The position numbers were made by a program, and so were the translations under genes. From Druceiella hillmani (taxonomy: Eukaryota > Arthropoda > Insecta > Lepidoptera > Hepialidae), in contig JAYKKI010000029.1 in assembly GCA_039881145.1 (NCBI GenBank), positions 23,806,001 to 23,870,000 on the forward strand: 64,000 nucleotides of DNA, read 5' to 3'. Shown here piece by piece: positions 25,129-36,726 of the stretch. The number at the start of each line of letters is the position of its first letter. The stretch's first letter is position 1. The notes below the pieces were generated by a model. It ran no database searches. It saw only the letters and a program-made list of their open reading frames with translations, and had not been told where the DNA came from.

Positions 25129-26382
25129 TAAGCATTTTATAGCTTTTATTGAAATTTGCCTTTTTTATATCTATTTAGTTTATTACCGAAGAGCATGTGT
25201 TCTTTTCAAAAGTTATCTGTTATTCGTTTGCCATTGTTTAGAATGAATTTCATAGAAAATTTGTTTGGAAATACGTAAAACTATATGATTATTACCTACA
25301 CTCAGCAGTCATAACTTTTAGTCTCAAAAAAATCATGTTTTCGGTTTTAATAAATATATGAATACTACATGACGAAATATTAATAAATATTTTCTTAAAC
25401 GCTTTATTTGAATACTATTACTTTTATCAATTTGTTAGTTTGAACGAGTGTAGCCTTCTAAACTGAATACCATCATAAGCAGTTAAAATTTTACCTCACA
25501 GAAAATAGTGGGGCAACATTTTTACTACTTATAAGAAGAGCTAACATAATGAGGCGATGGAGGAATGATATGAGTATTGGATCTCACCCTAGAAACTACA
25601 GGAACTTAACCCAGATTCATCTTAACCCAGAAATTAAAAATTACATTTTATTAATAAATTATTGTTAATAAAAAATTTATTGTGCTAGGTCAGGAAAAAT
25701 TGATAAATTTCAGGAAAAACTATATCTTTGTAGAAAGTTTTGTTACAGGTTTTTCCGTGTCGAAGTGAGTAGGAAATATTAAGGAACTATATGAAAATAC
25801 TCAACTCACTGTCAAAATCGCTGTCAAAATTGCAATTTCAACAAAAAAATTTGTCTTTTTTATAGAAACATTCTTTAAATATGCTCAAATGTAAGGGATA
25901 TAGGTATGAACATGACTCTATCAATATGCATGAAATTTTCACCATAGTTATTTCAGATAGATATCGGCTTTGTAATATCGTTTTAAAATGTATGGTAATA
26001 TACAATTTAAGTTAAGGGAAGCAAAGTATACGAGTTCATTCTAAAGTTAAATTTTAAACTCCTATATACATGACAGTCCCATATAATGTGAAAGTTTATA
26101 TAATATAATTACTAATTATTACAAATCATCTATTAGGATTTGTTTTCTGTTGCAAAATTGGAACAAAAGAGTGAAGTTGAGTTTAAAAAACTTAACATCT
26201 AAGAGAATTATTTATCCACAATTAAATCTACAAAAAAAGTTTCAGGGTGAGTATAGTTAATTGTTATGTGCTATATGGGTTATAAACAGTTTCATGTTGC
26301 AAAATTGGGCTATACTTTTCTGTATTCACTAAAGCACAAAATAAATAACTAAACCCTGTTAATATTTAATTAAAAATAATTA

Positions 26383-26850
26383 TTATATAAAAAAATAAGG
26401 AAACAAAATGAAGTTGGCGCAATCTACACATTTAATAATGCTACTTATCCAACTTATCTTAGAAGCAGATTTATTTCTTAGATTGACTTCCGTCCTTTTA
26501 AATTGCCCTCTGAATTGAGATACACGATCATATTTTTTGCAACCAAAAATAAAACGGATGCATAAATTTTGTAGGCATTCTAATTTTCTACCGTCCGTAG
26601 TCAAGCAGTGGCAGTAAGAGTGTTTAACAGGGGTGAGCTTTGATTTCAAAATCTAGAAAATTTTGAAGATACTATATATATTCCCAACAACCCCATCAAT
26701 GAATATTGAAAAGAGAAGTGGAGGGAGAACCCCTCCTTGAGGAACACCAGCTGATAAGTCGTTCCATTCCAACAACTTTTTCATCAACCGTTTTAATGGC
26801 TAAAATACCATCCCAATTAATGAGGTTGGCATACTCAAGCAAACAAGGCT
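26383..26850 (-). pseudogene. Non-LTR reverse transcriptase fragment
   Basis: Reading leftward from 26850, the frame gives 'SAGVPQGGVLPPLLFSIFID' near 26750-26690. This is the RT motif containing GVPQG followed by a hydrophobic PLLF segment. Further left (26649-26383) the text 'LQNLCIRFIFGCKKYDRVSQF' resembles the C-terminal region of the same kind of LINE. The YADD box expected between them is missing, so an internal deletion or frame loss has occurred. It is at the right edge of duplicated block 1a and has no visible equivalent after 53040. Confidence 0.72.
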
Positions 26851-27870
26851 AGCTGATACTGTGAGCTATAAAAATTTTGGAAATTTTAGGATGAAATTAT
26901 GGAAAAATTAGGAGATGGCTTAGACTACACAACTTATAGGATAGGTAAATTAGGTCATGGTGTGAGAACCCTAGGAAGTTGGCCGTAGAAACATACGCTT
27001 TTTAACCAGGATAAAATTAACAAAAATTTACAATATAAATTAAACAGAGAAAAAAGATATAATTAAATAAATACAAAAAGCAACTTTCAAAATAAACTAA
27101 CAATATATATAATAAGGAGACAACAATGCACACGAAATCATAGATCATATTTAACATACAGAAACATAGTCCTCAATAGCCAGCAAACATTATGTGCGTC
27201 TGTGCACAAATCACAAAATATCAGAAACACAGAATATAGAGTAAAGAATAGACACTACGCATACTAACCCATACTAAAAAAGTGGTTGTAATTTTGTATG
27301 GATAATAGGAAGCCAACTCACCATGTGGCGCTTCGATTACTACCATCGCCAAGCACCGTTTAGGAAGAATTATCACCCATAGATGGCATTATGATATAAC
27401 GTTGAATTGAAATGCATTAAATTTGAAAGCCTGTTAAAATATATCCAAAAATATTTTCATTTTCATAAATTATTATCAGAACTTAAAAATAACTAAAATT
27501 TTACAAAACATGTATCTGAGATTTTACAATTATAGTATTCTAAAAGGTAATTACTTCAAAAATATATTTGGATTCCCAAGTGACTTCAAAAGCATGCTTC
27601 AAGCTTTGACTTTAATGCTGTTCAGGTAGATTATAATCCGGAAGCTTGCAATACTGGATCCTTAATAGTTTATGGATGGCTTCTACTGCAGAGCTGAAAA
27701 TAAAAAATACACACACAGGTACAATACATATATATGGATATATATACACACACAGGTACAATACATACAATACATATACAATACATATATATGGATTTTA
27801 GTGGAAGAAATTTATTCCCAAATTTTGGTAAAACTTTCAATTCAAGTTGGTATTCTAAGTAGTAAATGAC
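26851..27870. other. Spacer with short tandem repeats
   Basis: No gene is recognised. At 27710-27795 there are tandem units of 'acacaggtacaatacatata'-type text in a TA/CA-rich context. A GC-richer patch near 27300-27380 ('accatgtggcgcttcg', 'gccaagcaccgtttagg') looks like part of an unidentified repeat. Confidence 0.5.
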
Positions 27871-28645
27871 TTACACACCCCGTAACTCTAAGGCCATGTT
27901 TAGTGGTCTTGACTTCGTGGCCAAGAGGAAGAATACCTCTATCAAAAATTACCCCTATCCTACAATGGGAAAGTGCCAAAAGGATACCATTAGGTGGCTA
28001 GTAGGAAACGATACGATTGTGATAAAAAACCTATGGCAACTTTCTTCGTAAACTTAGAACCAGGTCCCTAGAGTAAAACTGTTAAAGATATCCAATACAT
28101 TTATCATAAACAAATCAAAATAAAAGACCCACGGAAATCCAAAACTATAATCCAGTCTCAACGATGCCAGTAGTAAGCCCACTCAAAAATAATTGTATGA
28201 GACCATACAAATGTGTTAAGTACGACGAAGGGCATAAAACATCAGACTGACCAGAAAAAGATCGAAACACTCTTGTTCAGTGTGCTTTATGTTTGTGCGA
28301 CCATTCTACCAATTATAAAGGTTGCCAGGTCTATAAAGAGATTCTGGCTAGAAAAACTAACAGACTAGGTGCTCAATTAAAGATAGGTAGTAATCTCAAT
28401 AACAGAAAGCCTGAGTTGAACACCGGATCTGAAGATCCCAGATAACAACCAAAATATTAGAACCTACGCAAATGTAGCTTCCGGGCGTACCACCATCGAA
28501 TGAGCAGAAACCCCGGATCCTTTATCTCAACAAACCTCAATAGAAAAAATCCTCACCAAACAATATGAAAAGATAGATTTACTTTTCCAAAAAATAGGAA
28601 CATTATTAAACCTATTGACAACGGTAATCTCCAAAATGAATTGTA
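27870..28645 (+). pseudogene. Jockey-type ORF1 (gag) remnant
   Basis: Near 28041-28145 the frame reads 'FVNLEPG', a stop, then 'KDIQYIYHKQIKIKDPRK'. This is the pattern of the PRE_C2HC region found before the zinc knuckles of Jockey-clade gag. CCHC knuckles follow: 'NCMRPYKCVKYDEGHKTSD' at 28195-28250 (second-knuckle Cys replaced by Tyr) and 'CALCLCDHSTNYKGC' at 28280-28325. Near 28465 'RTYANVASGRT' fits the tail of such ORF1 proteins. Several stops and frame shifts make it non-functional. It precedes the endonuclease frame by a few bases, the normal ORF1-ORF2 layout. Confidence 0.8.
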
Positions 28646-28646
28646 A

Positions 28647-29327
28647 ATGACATGCCTTCGCATTGCAACATGGAACATAAATGGACTATCACCCAATATA
28701 TTAGAACTTGAAGAAATCCTTTATAAAAATAGATTAGACATTGTACTTATATCCAAATCTCATGCTACAGCAAGAATTTGCTCCCATATCAAGGGCTACA
28801 AAATCTACACTATTCCTCACCTTGATGGCAGTGCCCATGCAGGAACAGCATTTGTCATTAAATGCAATTTGAAACATTCACCTTTAAAAGCATATTCGAT
28901 GACATATTTGCAAGCTACCTGTGTCAGATTAGAAGATCTTGCAGGTCCTATTACATTCTCTGTAGTATATTGTCTCCAAGACATAAAAAAACTCAGGGAT
29001 ACATTCTCACAGAACTTCCAAATACTTGGTCCCCGATTTAATTCTAGGAGGGATTGGAATGGCAAACACATATTCTGGTGCTTACAATGCTTGGCTACAA
29101 GAGGTCGAGCACTGAAAGGTTCTTTGGAAACTAATCACTTACAATCTTGGTCAAATGATAAACCCACCTACTGGCCTTGTGATTCAAACAAAACGCCTGA
29201 TTTCTTGGATTTCTTTATTGTTAGTGGAATGAGTAGTCGATACGTTAGTGTTGAGAGCAGTCTTGACGGTTCGTCAGATCACACTTCCGTGATTGTTAAT
29301 ATCAGCAGCAAAGTTATCATCCGATAG
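28647..29327 (+). pseudogene. Jockey-type ORF2: AP-endonuclease domain
   Basis: The 226-codon open frame begins LRIATWNINGLSPN, the first motif of APE-type endonucleases of non-LTR retrotransposons. It continues through 'DWNGKHIFW' (D-x-N motif with the NxKHxxW context typical of Jockey), 'TRGRAL' and 'DFLDFFIV', and ends with the SDHTSVI motif carrying the catalytic Asp-His pair. The usual SETH motif with the catalytic Glu reads ISKSHAT, so Glu is changed to Lys. The frame is intact in length for the domain, but the enzyme would be inactive. It nicks target DNA in living relatives. Confidence 0.88.
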
Positions 29328-31185
29328 AACCCAGAGTGTCTTTACAACAATAGAATTGACTGGCATATATTCAGGATTTATGTGTACAGTCTACTAAACT
29401 TAAAACTTCCCTTAAAGACTCAGGATGATGTGGAGGAAGCATGCGAACATGTCACCAATTTAATCCAAGTTGCCTGTTGGGCCAACTCACCAGAACTAAA
29501 TAAGTCTCAACACCTGCATTTTCAACCTCTCAATACAAGACTTAAAGTTGAAGAAAAGTGTCACTTAAGACAGGTATGGTATTTGTTTCGATACCTCTTA
29601 GACAAAAGGAAGTTCAATCGCACCAAAAAAGAACTGAGAGCTTTGCTCTGGGACACTGCGAAAAATAGGATGCAACAAACTATTTCTATGATGTTTGCTT
29701 CAGGTCAGGGTGACCACACTTTGTGGAAAGCTTCAAAAAACCTATAAATCTCAAGAGCATAGTCCCACCGTTAGATCACAATCCATCTTAGCCAGAATGT
29801 AGTGAAAAGGCTGAGATCTTTGCATCTCATTTGGCAAGTGTCTTCAAACCAAATGAGTGATATACAGACAACCATGAGGTCACTCACATCCTAAACTATG
29901 ATCTGCAAATGTGCTTGCCTCTCAGACAAACGTCCGCAAAAGAAATTCCTAAAGAAATAAAATTACTAAACCCTAACAAAGCCCCTGTATTTGATTAGAT
30001 CACTCCCAAAGTTCTAAAGGAGTTACTTTTCTAGCTTGCCTATTCCATGCAGTATTCAGAACAGGAACTGTACCTGCTCTATGGAAGATCTCCCAGATAA
30101 TCTTAATTCATAAGTCTAAAAAACTTGCACATGAAGCTTCATCATATCAACCTATTAGCCTTATGCCTGTCTTGTCAAAACTTTGGGAAAAGATCTTCCT
30201 GACCAGGTTGAAAGTCTATATGGACGATTGTGATCTCATCCCAGCACGTCAATTTGGCTTCATAAGTCTCATCATCAGGCTCACCGCTTATACCACAATA
30301 TTTGTCTTTGAGAAAATGGGGTACCCATCTGCAGCTTTTCTAAATGTCCAACAATCCTTTGACCGCGGCTGGCATAAAGGCCTTCTCTGTAAAATCAAGG
30401 AAAAGATTCACACTCATTATTCCCAATTATAGTATCCTATCTAACTCAGAGAAAGTTTCAGGTAAAACAAGGGGATGCAAGATCTAGTCTGCACAAGATC
30501 GAAGCTGGAGTCCCACAATGTTCAGTCCTGGAACCAGTCTTGTACAACATCTACACTTCCGATCTCTTTACCTCAGCAGATGGAACTATCACAACTTATA
30601 CTGATAACGTTGCTTATCTAGCTAAAGCCAAAGATCCTATTTCTGCCAGCAACAAGCTCCAAGTATTGCTGAGCAAAATGTTGCTTAAATGGCGGATCTG
30701 TGCCACCGCACAAAAATCAACATGTTTATATTGAGGAGAGGCACTTGTCCCAAAGTGAAACTAGGAACCAACTTGTTACCACACAGAAGAAGGCTTACCT
30801 GGAAAACTCACGTCAAGCAGAAATGTGACCAATTAAATTTCAGGTACAAAAACCTGCACTAACTTTTGGGTCGTAATTCTGTGCTATCAGTGGACAATAA
30901 ACTACTATTACACAGCTCACTCCTCAAGCCGATATGGACATATGGCATTTGGATGTGGGGCGTGCCAGTAATAGCAACATAATGTGTCTCCAAAGAGCTC
31001 AAAATGCAATTCTAAGAAACATAGTCAGTGCACCTTGGTTCAAACAAAATTGTGAAATTCATGAATACCTCAATACTCCGACCATTCTAGAAGAGATTAA
31101 CTCATTACCTATCCAAACCCTCTAGCCACTGAATTGCTGGACAATACTAAATTGATTAACAGGCTCAAAAGAAGCCAAGTATTTT
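29328..31185 (+). pseudogene. Jockey-type ORF2: reverse transcriptase remnant
   Basis: Broken frames continue ORF2. 29382-29747 is the linker (LPLKTQDDVEEACEHVTNLI). 30120-30215 reads YQPISLMPVLSKLWEKIFL, the conserved start of the RT fingers. 30355-30390 reads SFDRGWHKGLL, the motif with the first catalytic Asp. At 30597-30608 the YADD box reads YTDN, so the second Asp of the pair is lost. 30934-31125 matches the C-terminal part (AQNAILRNIVSAPWF), and 31125-31150 the terminal ELLDN-like text. Multiple stops show an old, dead copy. The element ends just before the TA repeat at 31204. Confidence 0.85.
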
Positions 31186-31203
31186 AATTAAGTAACAGTA
31201 GCA

Positions 31204-31283
31204 TACATATATATATATATATATATATATAAATATATATCTATATATATATATAAATATATGTATATATATATATATATAAA

Positions 31284-31335
<52 letters not shown>

Positions 31336-31336
31336 G
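31204..31336. repeat. TA microsatellite at the Jockey 3' end
   Basis: A (TA)n tract with AAATATAT interruptions repeats for about 130 bases directly after the last recognisable Jockey text. It may have grown from the element's 3' tail or target. Confidence 0.85.
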
Positions 31337-32045
31337 TCATTATAGTATTATATTTCTTCGAACTTGTCTGGCTTCAATTCTGTCTTGTACCATCTTAGGT
31401 TAACACTGGCAAATTTTGACTGAGATTTGCATTCACTTGTAACATTTTCTTTTTATAAAATGCTTCTCACAAACTTTGTAATTGTGCTCTTCATACTCGT
31501 AATACAAAAACCACTTTATAATTTGTAATTAAAGGTTTAAATATCTGCATTAACGGAATTTAAAATACGTTGTGATATTATTTGGTATAAGAAAATAATA
31601 CTACAAACAATACTTGCCAAGTTACAGCAATGCAACATCATACAAAACGTATGAAATAACTTATGTGAATTCCAGTGTACACTCTTTCATGCAGCAAGTA
31701 ATGCTATGTGTATACACATAACAGCAGCGAGAAAAAAACATGGCAGTACAGAACAAACATATCTATGGACGCCGCCGGAAGTCGTCAGTTTGTTGCATTC
31801 CTCAGTCATTGGTTGGGTTTTCTTTTCGACTTCCAGTTTCCCCTCTGTATGTACTCTGTGATCAGAAAGTAAACAAGATGGGTAGTTTCATAAATGTAAG
31901 CGAAGTGTTTTAATAAAATTAGTATTTCTGCGTTTAGTAGATACTAACATTATGGAAATGTAAAATATGGCTAGTATGAAAAATAAAATCCATAACAAAT
32001 TTAGTAAACTAGTACTTTTTATGTAAATCAATTATTATTTGCCAG
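31337..32045. other. Spacer, GC-richer patch near 31.78-31.86 kb
   Basis: No gene is recognised. The patch 'gacgccgccggaagtcg' to 'cgacttccag' contains a short inverted repeat and differs in composition from its surroundings, so it may be a fragment of a retrotransposon UTR. Confidence 0.4.
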
Positions 32046-32049
32046 TAGA

Positions 32050-32600
32050 TTATTGTTTTGTGCGTAACCGAGTGTTGTGACGATCGGTTTTATTATTGGT
32101 GTGAAAAGCAGATAACCTTAATTTGGCTTGCTCCAACTGTGCAGGATGTATGATATATTCCTTGCAGCCATCAGGAAACATCACAACAATTCTTCCATCG
32201 CGTGTCCAGCAGTTTCTGACGTGGAAGATTGCACGAGCCTCAGCAAACAATAATTGGTGGGGTTGAATTAGAGAATCCGTGATGAGCACACAAGTACCCT
32301 TTAACTCTTTCTTCACCTTCTTTCTTCATACCTTTTAACGGTGTTCGCTACAGCCGAATTCGACAACTATTGGTCTCAGAGTCTTGCACTGCATATTTGC
32401 AGTATCCAGATGTCAGCACGAATCCAAGTTGACTTCATCTATTGTGGAACAACCAAATTTGTCAACGATGACGCTAAGAGTGGCTGATACCGGAGTGACA
32501 GCAGCTTCTTCCTTCACGTGGATGAGGATGGTATTTCGACGTCCCTTTGCCTCCACGTCCCCTACACCGTGTAAAAGGCTCGTATGAAATTTCAAATTAT
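32050..32600 (-). pseudogene. LINE ORF1-type protein remnant (FP25K/transposase-22-like C-terminus)
   Basis: On the minus strand, 32595-32413 reads RRNTILIH followed by VDKFGCSTIDEVNLDSC. After a frame change 'LRPIVVEF' follows, and 32316-32050 reads KKELKGTCVLITDSL, then LLFAEARAIFHVRNCWTRDG and RIVVMFPDG. The order RRxNxxIH, RPIxVxF, KKxLKGTxxxIxxDL, LLxxAR, WTxxGxI is characteristic of ORF1 proteins of insect LINEs, whose C-terminal domain resembles the baculovirus FP25K family. A stop and two frame breaks show decay. No matching ORF2 is adjacent on the minus strand. Confidence 0.65.
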
Positions 32601-33285
32601 TTTATTACTTAAAAAGAAAGAGTAAGTAAAAATTTCCCTCTGTCTGTTATGATCTACCTAGGCGTATATCATTGTTGATAAATAGTAACTCGTATCTTTT
32701 TTTTTTGATGTAATGCACTAGAAAAATGTCAAATTGAAAGCATTTTGGTCTATTTTTATCTTGTAATAAAATATTCAGGAATTATCATTGTTGGCTGGCT
32801 CACTTTTACCTAGTTTTACATGAGTTGTTAAAACTAAAGTTAAGGGCCTAAAATAGAAGTTGTATATAATTAAAATATTTTTTCTGTTCTATACATAAGT
32901 GAAATATAATGAAGGTTTTAGAAATAAATATATTTACAAACACTATAAAAATGTTCATCCCTATTCTAAGAATTATTACACCACTTCAACACATTCACTA
33001 TCATAATATTGGGCTGAAGGTTACCCCAGTGCGAACAATTTTTGTAAAATATGTATTTAATATTGCCAGTTTCAGAAAGTTTGTATTGAGAAAGAAAAGA
33101 TTTTTAGATTTCAACAATTTGAAATGTAAAAAAAACTATGTGACCAATAATCACATTGGTATTAGTGATATATTTTCAATCGCAGTGCGGGTTTCTCCTT
33201 TTTTTACATAATTACTTTAAAAATAGTACAAAATTAATATAACGATATTTCTACTGTATTATTAATTCTAGTGAAATTCTCTAAA
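32601..33285. other. AT-rich spacer
   Basis: A 100-codon plus-strand open frame at 32909-33211 is visible but has no recognisable domain and a composition like neighbouring non-coding DNA. Not called as a gene. Confidence 0.45.
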
Positions 33286-33289
33286 GTAA

Positions 33290-33580
33290 TTAACACATAG
33301 TCCTGGCTGATTTCATAGCATTCACAATAAAAAAGTCTTTTTTTTCCCATTTTATAATGCTACCTATATTTTTGCGGGTTATTTGTCCGTTGTCCTTATC
33401 AAATTCAGTAAACTTTTCCAGATTATGGCCAGCAGAGATGGCGGAAGTTTATTTTGGAAGTTTCGTATCTTTTGAGGTTCCTTTGTCTCTCCATTTAGAT
33501 GCATTTATTCCATCACTAAACAGTTTCATCTCTAACAAAAAAGTTTTCAATTTTTTGTCAATAACGGTTGTAGGAATGTT
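33290..33580 (-). pseudogene. Unidentified coding-like fragment
   Basis: Read leftward from about 33580, a frame runs roughly 90 codons with a single internal TAA (near 33449). Its composition is balanced and protein-like: KLFSDGINASKWRDKGTSK, then TSAISAGHNLEKFTEFDKDN, then SIIKWEKKDFFIVNAMKSAR and a stop. It is not recognised. It could be a host-gene exon or processed pseudogene, or a piece of a mobile element. Confidence 0.3.
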
Positions 33581-34195
33581 CAGCTGGCTTTTGTAAAATG
33601 CGGCCACAAAGCTGGTTTTACATTACAGAAGTAAGATTATCTAAAAGCATTTTCAATATAATCTTTTCTATATGCAAAATCTTGAAGTTCTATCTTGTGC
33701 TCTAATATAAATTATGAATCATTGTAGAAGGTCTTGATTTAAATAATCAACGGTAGAATTGTTTCTAGTAACCTATCAGACTCATCAGTACTTGAATACA
33801 TGTAGAAACATCTAATAATATGTAGAAATTTGTTTTTGAGATACATACTCTAAATAAAGGTAAATTGATTAATCTATCTGACCCCAATCCATATTTATTG
33901 TTTCTTCAACTATCGCCCCCAAAAGCTTTCACTTATCAATAAATTAGAGTACTCAAGAGGCAGTTCACCAAAAGGATTTACGAATAATTGTTGAGTACAC
34001 AGGAAGTGCAAATCTCATGACACTTACTCTAAATAAGATCAAATCAATAAAACTATGAATAAGATCAAGGTAATTCTTGGGTTGAGATTAGCAACCGAAT
34101 GTTCACTTCATAAAAGTAATAGCACGAGAGTCAGGGGGTACACCTCCACAAAGTAGTGCACATTCTCGATGGAGAATACTTTTCAACTTGTGACC

Positions 34196-35135
34196 TACGA
34201 GGGGGTGTTTTTAAGTTAGCAGAATCTGGGGTAAGAAGTGAGAACAAAAATACAAATTTATTTTTTTTTCCAATATATTCATCTGCTGTCGTAATACAAT
34301 TTTCCGATCGATTAATTAGCTTATTCATAAAATATGTTTTGTCTTTGCCCGAAAAGTAAGCTGAGACTGCGTCCCTCACTTCTTTGTCGCCAACGCAACA
34401 CGACTCTTATGAACAGGTACGTTGTCGTGCAGAATGAGGACACCTTTCGTTAATTTTCCCATTTTATTCTCACTGCTCTAGGTATGAAGCATAGTACTCT
34501 CCGGATATGGAGACGCCTTTATCTTTATAATATATCAACAGGATCCCTTCTGAGTCTAAAAAGACTGTCGCCATAGTTTTTTCAGCCGACTGTGACACCT
34601 GAAACTTCTTTGGTGATGGTATGTCTTTTTTAAGCCAGTCTTATGTCTAATTAGAGTTATGTCTTTTTTAGAGTCATGTTTGGACTCAGGTCTATAATGA
34701 TAAACTCAAGTTTAGTCCATAGTAACAATTCGACTCAGTAGTTTATCCTTGTCATAATTATAAAGGTTCAAAAGCGTGAGAATACCCCAAACGGTATTGT
34801 TTTTGAGGCAGAGTAAGCATTCTCGGCACCCCCTTTGTGCTGCCATTTCTGCGAGTTGTTTCTTCTTTAGTCTATTATCTTCTAATATTAATTTTTTGAC
34901 TTTTTGACTGATTTCCAGGGTAGTAATTTTGATCGGCCCTCCAGGCCGTGATTCATCTTCAAATGAGCCTCTGCCTTGTTTCAAGATAATTATAAATAAT
35001 AGTTTTACTTGGGCAAGAATCTCTATAAACGGATGCCATCTCTTCCAGTATGGTTTGAACCGACTTTCCTTGCTTGATAAAGAATTTTATAATAGTACAG
35101 TGCTAAAACTTTTCCATACTTCTCACTCCCTTCCC
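34196..35135 (-). mobile_element. Mariner-type transposon, decayed, copy 1
   Basis: The left end begins at TA (34196) with CGAGGGGGTGTTTTTAAGTT, a typical mariner terminal repeat. On the minus strand from about 35110 the transposase starts with text matching copy 2 (FFTKQ, KSVQTI, EMASVYRDSCP). It continues through ILEDNRLKKKQLAEM (helix-turn-helix region), a deletion, DSEGILL, and the C-terminal SAYFSGKDKTYFMNKLINRS. The interval holding the first and second catalytic Asp is deleted or frameshifted. The right terminal repeat is not clear. Confidence 0.85.
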
Positions 35136-35849
35136 GATTGAGTTGCTTGGTCGACGATAGTTCAAATACTAATGACCCGATTAATATAAAACTTACTATT
35201 CTTACTCACAATGACTAACTTAATACATTGGGACTCATTAAAGTACCCTCTCTAATGATCTAATTATCAATTCTGGGAACTTAAAACGCACCCTCATATC
35301 TTGCCACAAATGAGTAATTGAAAAAATGAAAACAAACATTAAAAAAGACTGGTAAAAAAATAAAAGTAAAGACCCTACTGCATTGCGTAGAAACTAATGA
35401 AATATTGGGTTTACATTCAAACCTCTTGAGTGCGGTATTCAGAGTAAGGCTGAAGATATGAAGAATGAATCAGATATTTATGAACACCATGTTGGGTACT
35501 TGTTAATAGTGTACCGATTCTAAATAAATGATTGATATACATAAAAATCACATGTATATGTGTCTTTGAAAGAAGTATATTAAAAATTTGCTATTAAAAT
35601 GTTTATTTTAGAAAACTATATTTTTTATTGTCCCTCAAACTATTCATTGGTCCCGTCGAACAATATTGGTTAAAGTATATTGTTATGAACCCTTTAGTTA
35701 AAGGTTAAGGAAGAAATTTAAGCTGTGGTAGACAAAAGATGTAAATTTGACAAATTAACCGTTAAAGGGTTAATTTATCTAAAATATATGTTAATTTATC
35801 TATCTAATATATTCTTTAGTATGTTTTGTTTTTCGTTAGGCAAATTAGC
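35136..35849. other. AT-rich spacer, no gene seen
   Basis: No supported feature. Confidence 0.55.
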
Positions 35850-36612
35850 TTGCATTTTTTCTTGGAGGATATGAATTCATCCAGCTGACTCACGCAAAAA
35901 GGTTGCAACGGTCAAAATAACCCCCACAGCATTTCTTATGCTAGGCATGGTGCAAGCTGTACTAATGGCTGAGTTTAGTTGGTGACTTGCAGTGTGTGTA
36001 AAAAGCTAAAGGCTGAATATTGGACACATATGCACGAACACCTTTTATTTTACCAGTTATATCGGCTCCTCCATCATATACTTGACCTTATCATAACGAA
36101 ATATCTAAATGCAAGCTTTCTAAGGTCTCCAAAATATGATGAGAAATATTTTCACCAGTAAGATGCACAACTTCGACAACTTTAAGAAAGTCTTCTTGAA
36201 TTTCATTCATGAAGAGTCATTAATGGGCAGTTGCTCACTTATAGAAACATCTGTGGTCTTATCTGCTATAATAGAAAAATATTTGGCTTTTTAAATTTTG
36301 TTCACTATTTTGTTTGTGATTAACTCCCCGCAGCTATCAATCAAATCATTTTGTGTTGACTGGCTAATGTAAGAAGCATTTTTAGCACAATCTCTAACAT
36401 GATCATGCAGTATCTCGTCCCCAGCGTCGATTCTGAATTTCAATAGCGCTCGAAAATTACCTTCTCCAAGAGAACTTTCTGATTCTAAGTCACTGTCATC
36501 CCTATGTCCTCTTAATGGTATATTTTGCATTTGACATAATGTAATAGTTGTTATAATAGGGACAAGTATTTTACGATTCTCTTCAATTGTTTTTTCTTTC
36601 TTGAGATCTCAT
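35850..36612 (-). pseudogene. hAT-like transposase relic with DUF4371 region
   Basis: On the minus strand, 36610-36530 reads KKEKTIEENRKILVPIITTI. From 36530 leftward it reads MQNIPLRGHRDDSDLE, GNFRALLKFRIDAGDEIL, STQNDLIDSCGELI, then KYFSIIADKTTDVS, a string characteristic of DUF4371-containing hAT/ZMYM1-like proteins. In complete relatives the catalytic RNase H-like domain begins here. The downstream half and the C-terminal dimerisation region are missing. It is related in domain type to, but not a direct copy of, the hAT element at 55146-58432. Confidence 0.8.
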
Positions 36613-36667
36613 TTGGACTACAACATCCATCGACTTTCCCTTCATTATCATAAAAAATGTTCAAATG

Positions 36668-36726
36668 CTGATTCAAGGGGGGGGTGCACGAGCCCCCGTG
36701 CCCCCCTCTTGAATCCGCCTATGTTT
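36668..36726 (-). mobile_element. hAT-type terminal inverted repeat
   Basis: Read on the minus strand the end runs 'cataggcggattcaag', a G-run with 'gcacggggg', then a C-run and 'cttgaatc', giving a self-complementary GC-rich end in AT-rich DNA. The C-A-x-x-GGCGGAT start parallels the CAGTGGCGGAT end of the element at 55146. It lies about 55 bases upstream of the DUF4371 relic and fits as its 5' end after internal deletion. Confidence 0.6.

Larger units (their letters stand above)
22793..26360 (+). repeat. Duplicated block 1a (first copy), spanning TMEM53 exon 6
   Basis: From the end of the TA tract this DNA aligns by eye, in the same orientation, with 47526-53040. Shared landmarks include 'aaaacaaacacatt'-type text, 'gatgatattgcc' with 'cataatggaaa', 'tagattttgataaaa', 'ggtaaagatcaa', 'cgtttggtttgtg', 'acaaaaatagaaa', 'agaatgaatttcatag' and 'ctttgtagaaagttttg'. 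Divergence is substantial, with many indels, so the duplication is old. This copy includes exon 6 of the TMEM53-like gene. Confidence 0.85.
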
